In this document: positions 42,594-49,669 of the stretch, in pieces | Layout: each line of letters opens with the position of its first letter | Position numbering within the stretch: position 1 is the first letter of the stretch | NCBI RefSeq assembly: GCF_030124145.1 | Contig: NZ_JASKMS010000011.1 | Coordinates: 169,435 to 233,434 of the forward strand | Direction: 5' to 3' | Length of the DNA: 64,000 bases | Source of the DNA: Streptomyces sp. 378 | Lineage (GTDB): Bacteria > Actinomycetota > Actinomycetes > Streptomycetales > Streptomycetaceae | Notes under the pieces: model-generated | What the model was told of the DNA's origin: nothing | Databases searched by the model: none | The model's input: only the letters and a program-made list of their open reading frames with translations | Position numbers and translations under genes: made by a program

Positions 42594-42863
42594 TCAGTTC
42601 CGCGGTGTGTCGTTGCCTGGCTGATCTGCGGGACGGCCGGCGGTGTCGCCGGGTGCGGCCCGGATGATGCGCGGGGCTGTGGCCTCGGGCGGTGCCGCCT
42701 CCGCTGTGGTCGGCGGCGTCTGGTCGGACTTCATTGCCTTGGCCTCGCTTTTGAGGATGCGGGCCGACTTGCCCATGGAGCGGGCGAGTTCGGGGAGCTT
42801 CTTGGCGCCGAAGATCAATATGACGACGATGAGGATGATGGCGAGTTCGCTGATGCCGAACAT
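42594..42863 (-). CDS. tatA: TatA/E-type twin-arginine translocase subunit
   Basis: 89 residues: MFGISELAIILIVVILIFGAKKLPELARSMGKSARILKSEAKAMK, the TatA N-terminal membrane helix, FGAKKLPEL hinge and amphipathic helix, then a Pro/Ala/Thr-rich tail. It forms the pore-associated part of the Tat translocase. No tatC is adjacent, so this is an extra TatA in a stress unit. It is 39 bases downstream of terD1 on the same strand. Confidence 0.9.
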   Translation of the reverse strand: MFGISELAIILIVVILIFGAKKLPELARSMGKSARILKSEAKAMKSDQTPPTTAEAAPPEATAPRIIRAAPGDTAGRPADQPGNDTPRN

Positions 42864-42902
42864 GGGTGTCCGTCTTCTCCCCGGTGGCGGGCGGCAGGGT
42901 GG

Positions 42903-43487
42903 CTAGAGGTGGCTGGCGATGGCGGGCATCAGGTCCTGGAAGGTGCGGCCGTTGGCCGGCTCCCCGAGGGCGGACATGTGCCATCCACCGCTGGAGCGGT
43001 GGACCTTGGCCATGATCTGAGCGGTGTAGTGGCCGCCCCCGGAGAGGGTGTAGCGGGCCAGTTCCTGGCCGGTGTTCTCGTCGATGAGGCGGCAGAAGGC
43101 GTTCTGGACCTCGGCGAAAGTCTGCCCGGTGAAGGAGTTGACGGTGAAGACGATCTGGTCGACGTGCGCGGGCAGGCGCAGCAGGTCCACGAGGATCGAC
43201 TCGTCGTCGCCACCCTGGCCGGCGCCGCCGGTGAGGTTGTCGCCGGTGTGGCGAACCGAGCCGTCGTCGCTGACCAGGTGCTGGAAGAAGACGACGTCGA
43301 CCGGCTCGTTGCCGGCGACGAGCACCGCGGAGGCGTCGAGGTCGATCTCGCGTGGGCCGGTGAGCTTGGCCAGGAAGCCCTTACGCGGCGCCGCCTGCCA
43401 GCCCAGTCCCATCCGTACGACGCTGAGCGGCTGCCCGCCGGTCTTCTCCAGGCTGATCTGCTGGCCCTTGGTCAGCGTGATTCCCAC
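42903..43487 (-). CDS. TerD-family stress protein (copy 1)
   Basis: 194 residues from GTG 43487 with AGGAGG six bases upstream. TerD features: GITLTKGQQISLEKTGG, VRMGLGWQA, EIDLDASAVLVAG (calcium-binding Asp pair), VVFFQHLVSDDGSVRHTGDNLTGG, DDESILVDLLRLPAHVDQIVFTVNSF and QNAFCRLIDENTGQELARYTL. TerD proteins bind Ca2+ and take part in tellurite, phage and general stress responses. A palindrome TCTACA-N4-TGTAGA lies 69 bases upstream of the start. Heads the TerD-TatA-GlsB unit. Confidence 0.92.
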   Translation of the reverse strand: MGITLTKGQQISLEKTGGQPLSVVRMGLGWQAAPRKGFLAKLTGPREIDLDASAVLVAGNEPVDVVFFQHLVSDDGSVRHTGDNLTGGAGQGGDDESILVDLLRLPAHVDQIVFTVNSFTGQTFAEVQNAFCRLIDENTGQELARYTLSGGGHYTAQIMAKVHRSSGGWHMSALGEPANGRTFQDLMPAIASHL

Positions 43488-43555
43488 CGGTTTCCTCCTG
43501 GCGCTTGGGGATCGGGCTTCGCTGCCCGGGCTGTGCATGGGGCAGCACGCCTGAA

Positions 43556-43571
43556 TCTACAGCACTGTAGA
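43556..43571. promoter_or_regulatory. BlaI-type operator 1
   Basis: TCTACAGCACTGTAGA, two perfect 7-base arms around CA, upstream of terD1. On the minus strand it overlaps a -10-like TAGATT. It is identical to operator 2. Binding by the BlaI-type repressors encoded at 46.8-47.8 kb is inferred from the TACA/TGTA half-sites of that family. Confidence 0.7.
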
Positions 43572-43653
43572 AGCGTCGGGCAGGGGCGCGCCTGACCTTG
43601 GCGAGTATGGCGTGGCGGCACCTGTTCGGTCTGCGTGCCCCCGTCGGGGGGCG

Positions 43654-44364
43654 TCAGTCCCGCGACGGGAGGGAGGGGCCGGTGAAGTCCGGACTGCTGT
43701 AGCCGGGGCTCGTGGTGTGCTGCTCGAAAGGCGGGGCGGGGCTGCGGCGCGGGGGTGCGGGCGGCTGGTGCAGCTCGCGGCGCAGGAACGGGAGCAGTCC
43801 GCGCTCCAGCAGGGCCTGGCGCCACGCCGCGTGGGCCTGGGCGAGGGAGGCGGTGTCGGGCTGCGGGGGGCGGGGCGTGGCGCGGTGCCGGGCTGCGGTG
43901 ACCATGAGCGCGGTGCCCGCTGCCGCGGCGGCGAGCACCGCCACGGCCCCGGCGACCCACCCGGCCCGGATCAGCGCGGTGGCGAGGAGCTGCTGGGCGC
44001 CAGCCAGCTGGAGCCCGTAGCCGAGGAGAAGGAATATGGCCGCTGCCGCGGCGGACAGAACGGGAGTGAGTACGGCCAGTGCCGCCGCCAGTCCCTTCCC
44101 GGCGGTCGCGGGCGCGGGCTGGCGGGGCCGGCCGGCGGGGTCCGGGTCGGCCACACGCAGTCGCCGTAGGGCGGTGTACTCGGTGGCGGCTTCGGCGGCG
44201 ATGGTGTCGGCCGCCGCAAGCGCCCGGGCGCGCAGCTGCTCCGCGGTGACCTGCGCGGTCGGCTGTTGCAAGGCCTCGCGGATGTCAGGGTCGCCCAGCG
44301 CGGCGTGCAGCGCGTGTTCGAAGTCTGCTTGGTCGACGGCTTCGAGGCGGCCAGGCTCGTTCAT
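43654..44364 (-). CDS. Two-helix membrane protein of unknown function
   Basis: 236 residues from ATG 44364 (GGGGG upstream). The N-terminal ~90 residues are helical and soluble (DQADFEHALHAALGDPDIREALQQPTAQVTAEQLRARALAAADTIAAEAATEY). Two membrane helices follow (LAAALAVLTPVLSAAAAAIFLLLGYGLQL, AGWVAGAVAVLAAAAAGTALMV), and a Pro-rich cytoplasmic tail. No family recognised. It is downstream of terD2 on the same strand but beyond a strong hairpin, and upstream of terD1. Confidence 0.65.
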   Translation of the reverse strand: MNEPGRLEAVDQADFEHALHAALGDPDIREALQQPTAQVTAEQLRARALAAADTIAAEAATEYTALRRLRVADPDPAGRPRQPAPATAGKGLAAALAVLTPVLSAAAAAIFLLLGYGLQLAGAQQLLATALIRAGWVAGAVAVLAAAAAGTALMVTAARHRATPRPPQPDTASLAQAHAAWRQALLERGLLPFLRRELHQPPAPPRRSPAPPFEQHTTSPGYSSPDFTGPSLPSRD

Positions 44365-44458
44365 GACGATCCCCCCCCCGATCGTGTAGTGCGGGCCGGT
44401 GCCGGCGTTTGGGCGGCGCGGCCCGCTGGCGGGCATGTGGCAGTGGACGTGCTTGTCG

Positions 44459-44498
44459 CGGGCGGGCCCGGACGTACTACGCGGGTCCGGCCCGCCCG
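44459..44498 (-). terminator. Terminator after terD2
   Basis: A long GC-rich inverted repeat (about 14 pairs with one bulged base: GGCGGGCCCGGAC facing GTCCGGCCCGCC), 16 bases past the terD2 stop. It should end or attenuate the terD2 transcript. Confidence 0.6.
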
Positions 44499-44513
44499 CA
44501 GACGTGTGCTGGG

Positions 44514-45089
44514 TCAGACGTTGACGCCGAAGTCGGCGGCGATGCCCGCCAGGCCGGAGGCGTAGCCCTGGCCGACGGCGCGGAACTTCCACTCCGCGCC
44601 GTTGCGGTACAGCTCGCCGAAGACCATCGCGGTTTCGGTGGCGGCGTCCTCGGAGAGGTCGTAGCGGGCGATCTCGGCGCCGCCGGACTGGTTGACGACG
44701 CGGATGTAGGCGCCTCGGACCTGGCCGAAGCTCTGGCCTCGGTTTTCGGCGTCGTGGATGGAGACGGGGAAGACGATCCGGGCGACGTCGGCGGGGACGG
44801 TGGTCAGGTTGACCTTGATGACCTCGTCGTCACCCTCGCCTTCACCGGTGAGGTTGTCGCCGGTGTGCTCCACCGACCCGTCGGGGCTTTTAAGGTTGTT
44901 GAAGAAGACGAAGTGCTGGTCGGAAAGCACCTTGCCGGACTCGTTGACCAGCAGCGCGGAGGCGTCGAGGTCGTAGTCGGTGCCCGTGGTCGTGCGGACG
45001 TCCCAGCCGAGGCCGACCAGGACGGCCGTCAGGCCCGGCGCCTCCTTGCTCAGCGAGACATTGCCGCCCTTGGCGAGGCTCACACCCAT
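44514..45089 (-). CDS. TerD-family stress protein (copy 2)
   Basis: 191 residues from ATG 45089 (GGGA upstream). Canonical TerD: GVSLAKGGNVSLSKEAPGLTAVLVGLGWDVRTTTG, YDLDASALLVNESGKVLSDQHFVFFNNLKSPDGSVEHTGDNLTGEGEGDDE, and FGQVRGAYIRVVNQSGGAEIARYDLSEDAATETAMVFGELYRNG. It is closer to the classical TerD/CABP consensus than copy 1. Operator 2 lies 68 bases upstream of the start, nearly the same distance as for terD1, supporting common control. Confidence 0.93.
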   Translation of the reverse strand: MGVSLAKGGNVSLSKEAPGLTAVLVGLGWDVRTTTGTDYDLDASALLVNESGKVLSDQHFVFFNNLKSPDGSVEHTGDNLTGEGEGDDEVIKVNLTTVPADVARIVFPVSIHDAENRGQSFGQVRGAYIRVVNQSGGAEIARYDLSEDAATETAMVFGELYRNGAEWKFRAVGQGYASGLAGIAADFGVNV

Positions 45090-45156
45090 GTCGCATCCCT
45101 TTCCGTATCCGAGGGCCGGACGTAGGGTCCCGGCCGCTGAATGACTCAACTCAAAA

Positions 45157-45172
45157 TCTACAGCACTGTAGA
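45157..45172. promoter_or_regulatory. BlaI-type operator 2
   Basis: TCTACAGCACTGTAGA, identical in all 16 bases to operator 1, upstream of terD2 and overlapping a -10-like TAGATT on the minus strand. Confidence 0.7.
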
Positions 45173-45241
45173 AGTTGTTGAGGGTTGTCAGGGCCGCCCA
45201 TGCCGCAATCGGATATGGAGCGCGGTGATGCAGGCCCCGGG

Positions 45242-46645
45242 TCAGCCGCGCAGTCCGGGGTAGCCGGGGCCGACGGTGAGGGTCACCGCTCCCGGTGCGG
45301 CCTGCGGGTCCTGCCTGGGGGTGGCGGGGGTCCGCAGGCGGGCGGCCAGGGCCTTCGCCTGCTCTTGGAGGCCGGACGGATAGGTCACGGTGGTTTCCTT
45401 CGCCGGCACGGGGGCGTTGCCGGTGCCGGTGACGGTGTAGCCAGCCGCGCGCAGTTCCTTGGCGGCGGTGGCGGCTTGTCCAGGCGTGCCGGTGCCGTTG
45501 AGGACTTGGACGGTGATCGTGCGGGCCGGGACCGGCTCGGCGGCGGTCAACTCGTCCTTGTCGACTTCCCTGTCCTTGGCGAGGGAGGTGAAGAGGGTGT
45601 GTGCCTGTGGGTACTGCCAGGAGATGTTGGCCTTGTCGGTGGGGACGTCCAGTTCGCGCGGATAGTTGGGGACGGTCAGGAAGATCAGCCGGTCCTCGGG
45701 TATGTCCTTGAGGCTGGAGGCGAGGCTGGTGAGGGATTTGATCCCGGCGAGGGTCTCATCGGTGGTCAGGGATTTGGTCGCCGAGTCCAAGAAGGAGTAC
45801 AGGTCGCCGGGGCTGGTCAGTTTGTCCTGGGCTTTGGCGGCCAGGGCCTGCATGAATTCCTGCTGGCGTCCGATGCGTCCGATGTCGGAGCCGTCGCCGA
45901 CGCTGTAGCGGGTGCGGACATAGCCGAGAGCCTGCTCGCCCTTGACGGTCTGGCAGCCGGCCTCCAGGTCCAGGTGGGCCTTGGTGTCGTGGATCGCCTG
46001 CTTGGGGCAGACCTCTATGCCGTCCAGGGCGTCGACCATGCCCTTGAAGCCCTGGAAGTCGACCGAGAGGAAGTGGTCGATGCGCAGCCCGGTGTTCTGC
46101 TCGATGGTCTTGATGGTGCAGGCCGCTGCCGAGCCGATGTCGCCCGTGGTGCCGCCGATCGCGAACGCCTCATTGATCTTGAAGTGGTGCGGCGCGGAGG
46201 TGGTGCCGTTACCGCGGTCGCAGGCGGGTATCTGCAGCCAGGAGTCCCGGGGCAGAGAGACCACTGCGGCCCATTCCCGGTTCGCGGCGATGTGCAACAC
46301 CATCAGGGTGTCCGACTGCATAGTGGTCAGGCCCTTGCCGTACTTCGCGTTGTCGCCGTCGCGGCTGTCCGAGCCGACCACCAGAATGTTCTTCGCGCCC
46401 GGGCTGAGGTTGGCCGAACGACCTTCGCCGATCTTGCTGTCGATACCGGCGGCCTGGATGTTGTTGTCGAGGCGCTGGTACAGCCAGTAGCCCCCTGCGC
46501 CCGCGACGACGAGCAGTACGGCCAGGGCGGCACCGGTGCGGACCAGAATCCTCCCGCGCCGGGTCAGCCGGGTCTTGGTACGCCGATGCCCTCGTGACCG
46601 GACCGGCCCGCGGCGTTCGCAGGATGTACCAAGCTGCCTGTCCAC
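45242..46645 (-). CDS. LytR-CpsA-Psr family cell-wall glycopolymer ligase with LytR_C domain
   Basis: 467 residues from GTG 46645. A basic cytoplasmic N-terminus (~35 residues), one membrane helix (VRTGAALAVLLVVAGAGGYWLY), then the LCP domain: KNILVVGSDSRDG, QSDTLMVLHI, AAVVSLPRDSWLQIP (Arg/Asp pair for pyrophosphate), HFKINEAFAIGG, VDFQGFKGMVDALDGIEVC, GEQALGYVRTRYSVGDGSDIGRIGRQQEF. The C-terminal LytR_C domain is ITVQVLNGTGTPGQAATAAKEL. It transfers teichoic-acid-like polymers to peptidoglycan outside the membrane. Operator 3 lies between it and the divergent blaI gene, so cell-wall remodelling appears to be part of the stress regulon. Confidence 0.92.
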   Translation of the reverse strand: MDRQLGTSCERRGPVRSRGHRRTKTRLTRRGRILVRTGAALAVLLVVAGAGGYWLYQRLDNNIQAAGIDSKIGEGRSANLSPGAKNILVVGSDSRDGDNAKYGKGLTTMQSDTLMVLHIAANREWAAVVSLPRDSWLQIPACDRGNGTTSAPHHFKINEAFAIGGTTGDIGSAAACTIKTIEQNTGLRIDHFLSVDFQGFKGMVDALDGIEVCPKQAIHDTKAHLDLEAGCQTVKGEQALGYVRTRYSVGDGSDIGRIGRQQEFMQALAAKAQDKLTSPGDLYSFLDSATKSLTTDETLAGIKSLTSLASSLKDIPEDRLIFLTVPNYPRELDVPTDKANISWQYPQAHTLFTSLAKDREVDKDELTAAEPVPARTITVQVLNGTGTPGQAATAAKELRAAGYTVTGTGNAPVPAKETTVTYPSGLQEQAKALAARLRTPATPRQDPQAAPGAVTLTVGPGYPGLRG

Positions 46646-46741
46646 GTGTCCGCCTCCCTGTGCCGCCCGGTATGGCGGTTCGCTGTGCTGTGTCGTGATC
46701 CCGCCCGGCGGCCCCTACTTCCGTGCCGACGGAGTCAAAAA

Positions 46742-46757
46742 TCTACAACGGCGTAGA
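46742..46757. promoter_or_regulatory. BlaI-type operator 3 (divergent LCP/blaI1)
   Basis: TCTACAACGGCGTAGA. The outer five bases of each arm (TCTAC/GTAGA) are perfect; the sixth pair is mismatched. It lies in the 200-base gap between the LCP gene and the first BlaI gene, so it could mediate autoregulation. Confidence 0.6.
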
Positions 46758-46845
46758 AGATAGTGAGGCAGAGGGCTTCGTGAGCATGTGCGAGGGGCGT
46801 GCTTGTGCCCCCTCGTGTCCGGCAGCGACGGAAAGGGAGTGGCAG

Positions 46846-47253
46846 GTGGATGACAGGCATGGTGGACCGCCGCTGCGTGGGCGCCCCCGCAGAGGGCCGG
46901 GCGAACTGGAGGCCCGCGTGCTGGCCGCCCTCGGCAGCGCGCCGGGGCCGGTGCCGGCCGGCTGGGTGCGCGAGCAGATCGATCCCTCGCTCGCCTATAC
47001 CACCGTGGTGACCACGCTGACGCGGCTGCACGGCAAGCAGGCCGTGGTGCGCCGCCGCGACGGGCGCTCCTATGTCTGGAGGGCCGTTGCCGACGCAGCG
47101 GGGATGGCCGCCCGGCGCATGCACCAGATCCTCGACCAGGAGAAGGACCGGGGCGCCGTGCTCAGCCGGTTCATCGCTGAACTCCCCCCTGACGACGAAC
47201 GGCTGCTGCAGCTGGGACTCGACACCACCACCAGCGCCGGAACGGACAGCTGA
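46846..47253 (+). CDS. BlaI/MecI/CopY-family transcriptional repressor 1
   Basis: 135 residues from GTG 46846 (AAGGGAG upstream). Penicillinase-repressor winged helix: RPRRGPGELEARVLAALGSAPGPVPAGWVREQIDPSLAYTTVVTTLTRLHGKQAVVRRRDGRSYVWRAV, followed by the C-terminal dimerisation helices AARRMHQILDQEKDRGAVLSRFIAELPPDDERLLQLG. Family members bind TACA/TGTA dyads as dimers and are released by proteolysis. A dyad of this type lies 89 bases upstream. Followed by a second BlaI paralogue 139 bases later. Confidence 0.88.
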   Translation: MDDRHGGPPLRGRPRRGPGELEARVLAALGSAPGPVPAGWVREQIDPSLAYTTVVTTLTRLHGKQAVVRRRDGRSYVWRAVADAAGMAARRMHQILDQEKDRGAVLSRFIAELPPDDERLLQLGLDTTTSAGTDS

Positions 47254-47392
47254 TGACGCCCGCTGGGCCAGGGGCCCCCAGCTCGCGAAAGTGGACATCG
47301 TGGAAACAGCACCGGGCGGGCAGACGGCGACTCAGTACGATGAACCGCCCCCGCAGCGGCAGGCGGGGCGAGAAGGCGGGGAGGCTCACGGT

Positions 47393-47797
47393 ATGACGGA
47401 CCAGAACAGGGGCGGTGCCGAACAGTCCCGGCGCCGGCGCGGCCAAGGGGAGCTGGAGACGCAGGTGCTTGCCGCGCTGCACCAGGCCCCCGGAGCGGTT
47501 CCTGCGGCCTGGGTCCAAGACCGCCTCGGTGGCAGCCTCGCCTACACCACGGTGATGACCATCCTGATCCGGCTGCACGCCAAGGGTGCGGTCGCCCGCG
47601 AGCGGGCGGGCCGCTCGTTCGAGTGGACCGCGATCGCCGACGCGGCTGGGCTGGCCGCCTTGCGGATGCGGAAGGTTTTGGACGCCGAGAGCGACCGGGA
47701 AGCGGTCCTGGCCCGCTTCCTGACCAGCCTGACGCCGGGGGATGAACAGGTGCTGCGCGATCTGCTGGCCCCGGGCCCCGGCGAGGGGGAAGACTAG
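47393..47797 (+). CDS. BlaI/MecI/CopY-family transcriptional repressor 2
   Basis: 134 residues from ATG 47393 (GGGGAGG upstream). Same winged-helix pattern as repressor 1 (RRRRGQGELETQVLAALHQAPGAVPAAWVQDRLGGSLAYTTVMTILIRLHAKGAVARERAGRSFEWTAI) and the dimerisation part (ALRMRKVLDAESDREAVLARFLTSLTPGDEQVLRDLL). The two repressors are paralogues and could form homo- or heterodimers. It is only five bases from the M56 peptidase start, the typical blaI-blaR1 arrangement. Confidence 0.9.
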   Translation: MTDQNRGGAEQSRRRRGQGELETQVLAALHQAPGAVPAAWVQDRLGGSLAYTTVMTILIRLHAKGAVARERAGRSFEWTAIADAAGLAALRMRKVLDAESDREAVLARFLTSLTPGDEQVLRDLLAPGPGEGED

Positions 47798-47802
47798 CCG
47801 TC

Positions 47803-48732
47803 ATGGGGGTCTTCGTCTTCCTGCCGCTGGTGCTGCCGTTAACGGCCTGGCCCATCGCCCGCCTTGCCGAACAGCACCTGCACCCCAGGGCGGCGACCTG
47901 GCTGCTGTCGGCTGTCGCCGGGGCACTCGCGGTGTGCAGCACCCTGTGCCTGGCCTTGTTGATGGTGGTCGGCACCGCGCAGCTGCCCGGCAATCCGCTG
48001 CCCGACGGCTGGTCGGACCCGGAGGTCCGCGAGGCCGTCCCCTACGACGAGGTCGCGGGCAAGGCCGCCATTCCCGCCCTGATCGCGGTGCTCGCCGCCT
48101 GTACCCGGACCGCGTGGCGCCACCACCGCGTACGCCGCCGGGCCGAGCGCGCCCTTGCCGGCCTGCCGGCCACGCCGGTGGCGGTATTGCCCGATGCGCT
48201 GCCGTACGCCTACGCGCTGCCCGGCAGACGGAACCGGATCGTGGTCACCACCGGGATGCTGGCCGGGCTCAGCTCGGCCGAGCGGCGGGCGCTGTTCGCC
48301 CACGAGCGCGTCCATCTGGCCCGCCGCCACCACCGGTTCCTGCTCACCGTGCAGCTCGCCGCACGGGCCAACCCGTTCCTGCGCCCGCTGCGGACCGCCG
48401 TCATGTACTGCGCCGAGCGGTGGGCGGACGAGGAGGCGGCCACCGCTGTGGGCAGCCGGCGCACCGTGGCGCTGGCGATCGGCAAGTCCGCGCTGACCTC
48501 CCGGGGCGCGCCCATCGCCACGCTCGCGCACTTCGCGGCCCCCGGTCCGGTGCCGCGCCGGGTCGCCGCCCTGCTGGCACCGGCTCCTGCCATCCGGATC
48601 TGGCCGCCGGTGTTCACCACGGTGGGCCTGGCCGCCTGGACAGCCGCCGCGGGCACCACCGTCTCGGCACTGTCCTCGGCGAACTCGGCCGTCACGCTGT
48701 TCCTCATCCTGCATGCGGCCACCCCGATGTAG
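47803..48732 (+). CDS. M56-family membrane zinc metallopeptidase (BlaR1/MecR1-like, no sensor domain)
   Basis: 309 residues. Hydrophobic N-terminal helices (FVFLPLVLPLTAWPIARL, TWLLSAVAGALAVCSTLCLALLMVV, AAIPALIAVLAACTRTAW), a cytosolic gluzincin loop (ALPYAYALPGRRNRIVVTTGMLAGLSSAERRALFAHERVHLARRHHRF, with H-E-X-X-H as HERVH; the third ligand probably in AERWADEEA), and two C-terminal hydrophobic helices. Unlike BlaR1 there is no penicillin-binding extracellular domain. Expected to cut the BlaI-type repressors on a signal. A TTA codon at 47839-47841 (codon 13) predicts bldA-dependent translation. Confidence 0.88.
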   Translation: MGVFVFLPLVLPLTAWPIARLAEQHLHPRAATWLLSAVAGALAVCSTLCLALLMVVGTAQLPGNPLPDGWSDPEVREAVPYDEVAGKAAIPALIAVLAACTRTAWRHHRVRRRAERALAGLPATPVAVLPDALPYAYALPGRRNRIVVTTGMLAGLSSAERRALFAHERVHLARRHHRFLLTVQLAARANPFLRPLRTAVMYCAERWADEEAATAVGSRRTVALAIGKSALTSRGAPIATLAHFAAPGPVPRRVAALLAPAPAIRIWPPVFTTVGLAAWTAAAGTTVSALSSANSAVTLFLILHAATPM

Positions 48733-48752
48733 CCCGGCCCTCGCCGGGCACG

Positions 48753-48796
48753 CCGGATGGGGTGCTGACGCCGGGTGGCGTCAGCACCCCATCCGG
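48753..48796. terminator. Bidirectional terminator between M56 peptidase and glsB
   Basis: A perfect 20-base-pair stem with a GGGT loop (left arm 48753-48772, right arm 48777-48796, CCGGATGGGG facing CCCCATCCGG). It sits between the convergent M56 gene and GlsB copy 2. Confidence 0.85.
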
Positions 48797-48806
48797 CTGG
48801 CACAGG

Positions 48807-49070
48807 TCAGGTGCGGGCCTTGAAGCGTTCGAGTGCGGCCACGCCCGCGGCGGCGAGAGCGATCTGGATGAGCCATTCGATCCAGTCGACGCCCTTGGTG
48901 TCCGCAACCCCCAGGCCCGCAGCGATACCGGTCCCGACGAAGGCTGCGGCGATACCGACGCCGATCGTCCACAGCACGCCGATGCGCTGACGGCCCGGCA
49001 GCACCAGCCGTCCCAGCGTGCCGATGAGGACGCCGATCACGATGGCACTGATGACCCCGGAGATCTCCAT
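48807..49070 (-). CDS. GlsB/YeaQ/YmgE-family membrane protein (copy 2)
   Basis: 87 residues: MEISGVISAIVIGVLIGTLGRLVLPGRQRIGVLWTIGVGIAAAFVGTGIAAGLGV and VDWIEWLIQIALAAAGVAALERF. Three hydrophobic stretches and the LVLPGRQ loop. It is closely related to copy 3 at 63.4 kb and more distant from copy 1. It is 31 bases downstream of terB on the same strand, so it should be under operator 4. Confidence 0.88.
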   Translation of the reverse strand: MEISGVISAIVIGVLIGTLGRLVLPGRQRIGVLWTIGVGIAAAFVGTGIAAGLGVADTKGVDWIEWLIQIALAAAGVAALERFKART

Positions 49071-49100
49071 AGCCGTCCCTTCCCGTACGTCGTGTGGAAC

Positions 49101-49556
49101 TCAGAGGTCGAACTCGTGGGGCGGCAGGTCGAGGGCGTAGCAGGCGTCGCGCACGATCTGCTGCTCGTCCTTGTCGAAGTCGCCGTCAGCACCGCCGATG
49201 ACGATGCCGATCTGGATCACCGCGCGCGCCTCGGCGGGCTTCTTCTTGGCCTTGGCGACCTCCTGCAGCACGCTGACCTTGCCGAAGTCGAAGTCGGCGG
49301 CCAGCTTGTTGCAGTTGTCGTCGAAGCGGCGCTGCAGGTCCTCGGCGGGGAAGTTCTGCAGCACCTCGTTGGTGGCGATGAGCTGGGCCACCTTGCGGCG
49401 CTCGGACGGGTCGATGGTGCCGTCGGCCGCGGCGACCAGCGCGCACATCGCCATGCTGGCGTCGCGGAAGGCACCGGACTTGAGGTCGTTCTTCTTCGCC
49501 ATGAGCTGGGTCTGCATCGTCGATGCGGACTCCTTGAGGCGGTCCCACAGGGCCAT
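49101..49556 (-). CDS. TerB-family tellurite resistance protein
   Basis: 151 residues from ATG 49556 (GGAG five bases upstream). MALWDRLKESASTMQTQLMAKKNDLKSGAF, then the TerB helical bundle DASMAMCALVAAADGTIDPSERRKVAQLIATNEVLQNF and VIQIGIVIGGADGDFDKDEQQIVRDACYALDLPP, whose paired acidic loops (AADGTIDPSE, GADGDFDKDE) bind metal. TerB sits with TerC/TerD at the membrane in tellurite, phage and metal stress. A perfect 20-base palindrome, operator 4, lies 63 bases upstream of the start. Confidence 0.93.
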   Translation of the reverse strand: MALWDRLKESASTMQTQLMAKKNDLKSGAFRDASMAMCALVAAADGTIDPSERRKVAQLIATNEVLQNFPAEDLQRRFDDNCNKLAADFDFGKVSVLQEVAKAKKKPAEARAVIQIGIVIGGADGDFDKDEQQIVRDACYALDLPPHEFDL

Positions 49557-49618
49557 GCCAACTCCATACGTCTCAGGGGCCATCCAGGCCGAAGGGGGGA
49601 CGGCCCGGACCACCACAT

Positions 49619-49638
49619 CTTCTACATTAATGTAGAAG
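49619..49638. promoter_or_regulatory. BlaI-type operator 4 (perfect 20-base palindrome)
   Basis: CTTCTACATTAATGTAGAAG is a perfect palindrome containing TCTACATTAATGTAGA. It lies between the TerB start and the spo0M stop. This is the best copy of the five. Confidence 0.78.
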
Positions 49639-49669
49639 CTACCAGGGACGGCAAGAGCACGCTGGCTCC

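Noticed and set aside
47254..47392. Separate operator in front of blaI2
   Set aside because: No dyad of the operator type is seen between blaI1 and blaI2, so blaI2 is assumed to be read from the blaI1 promoter or an unrecognised one.
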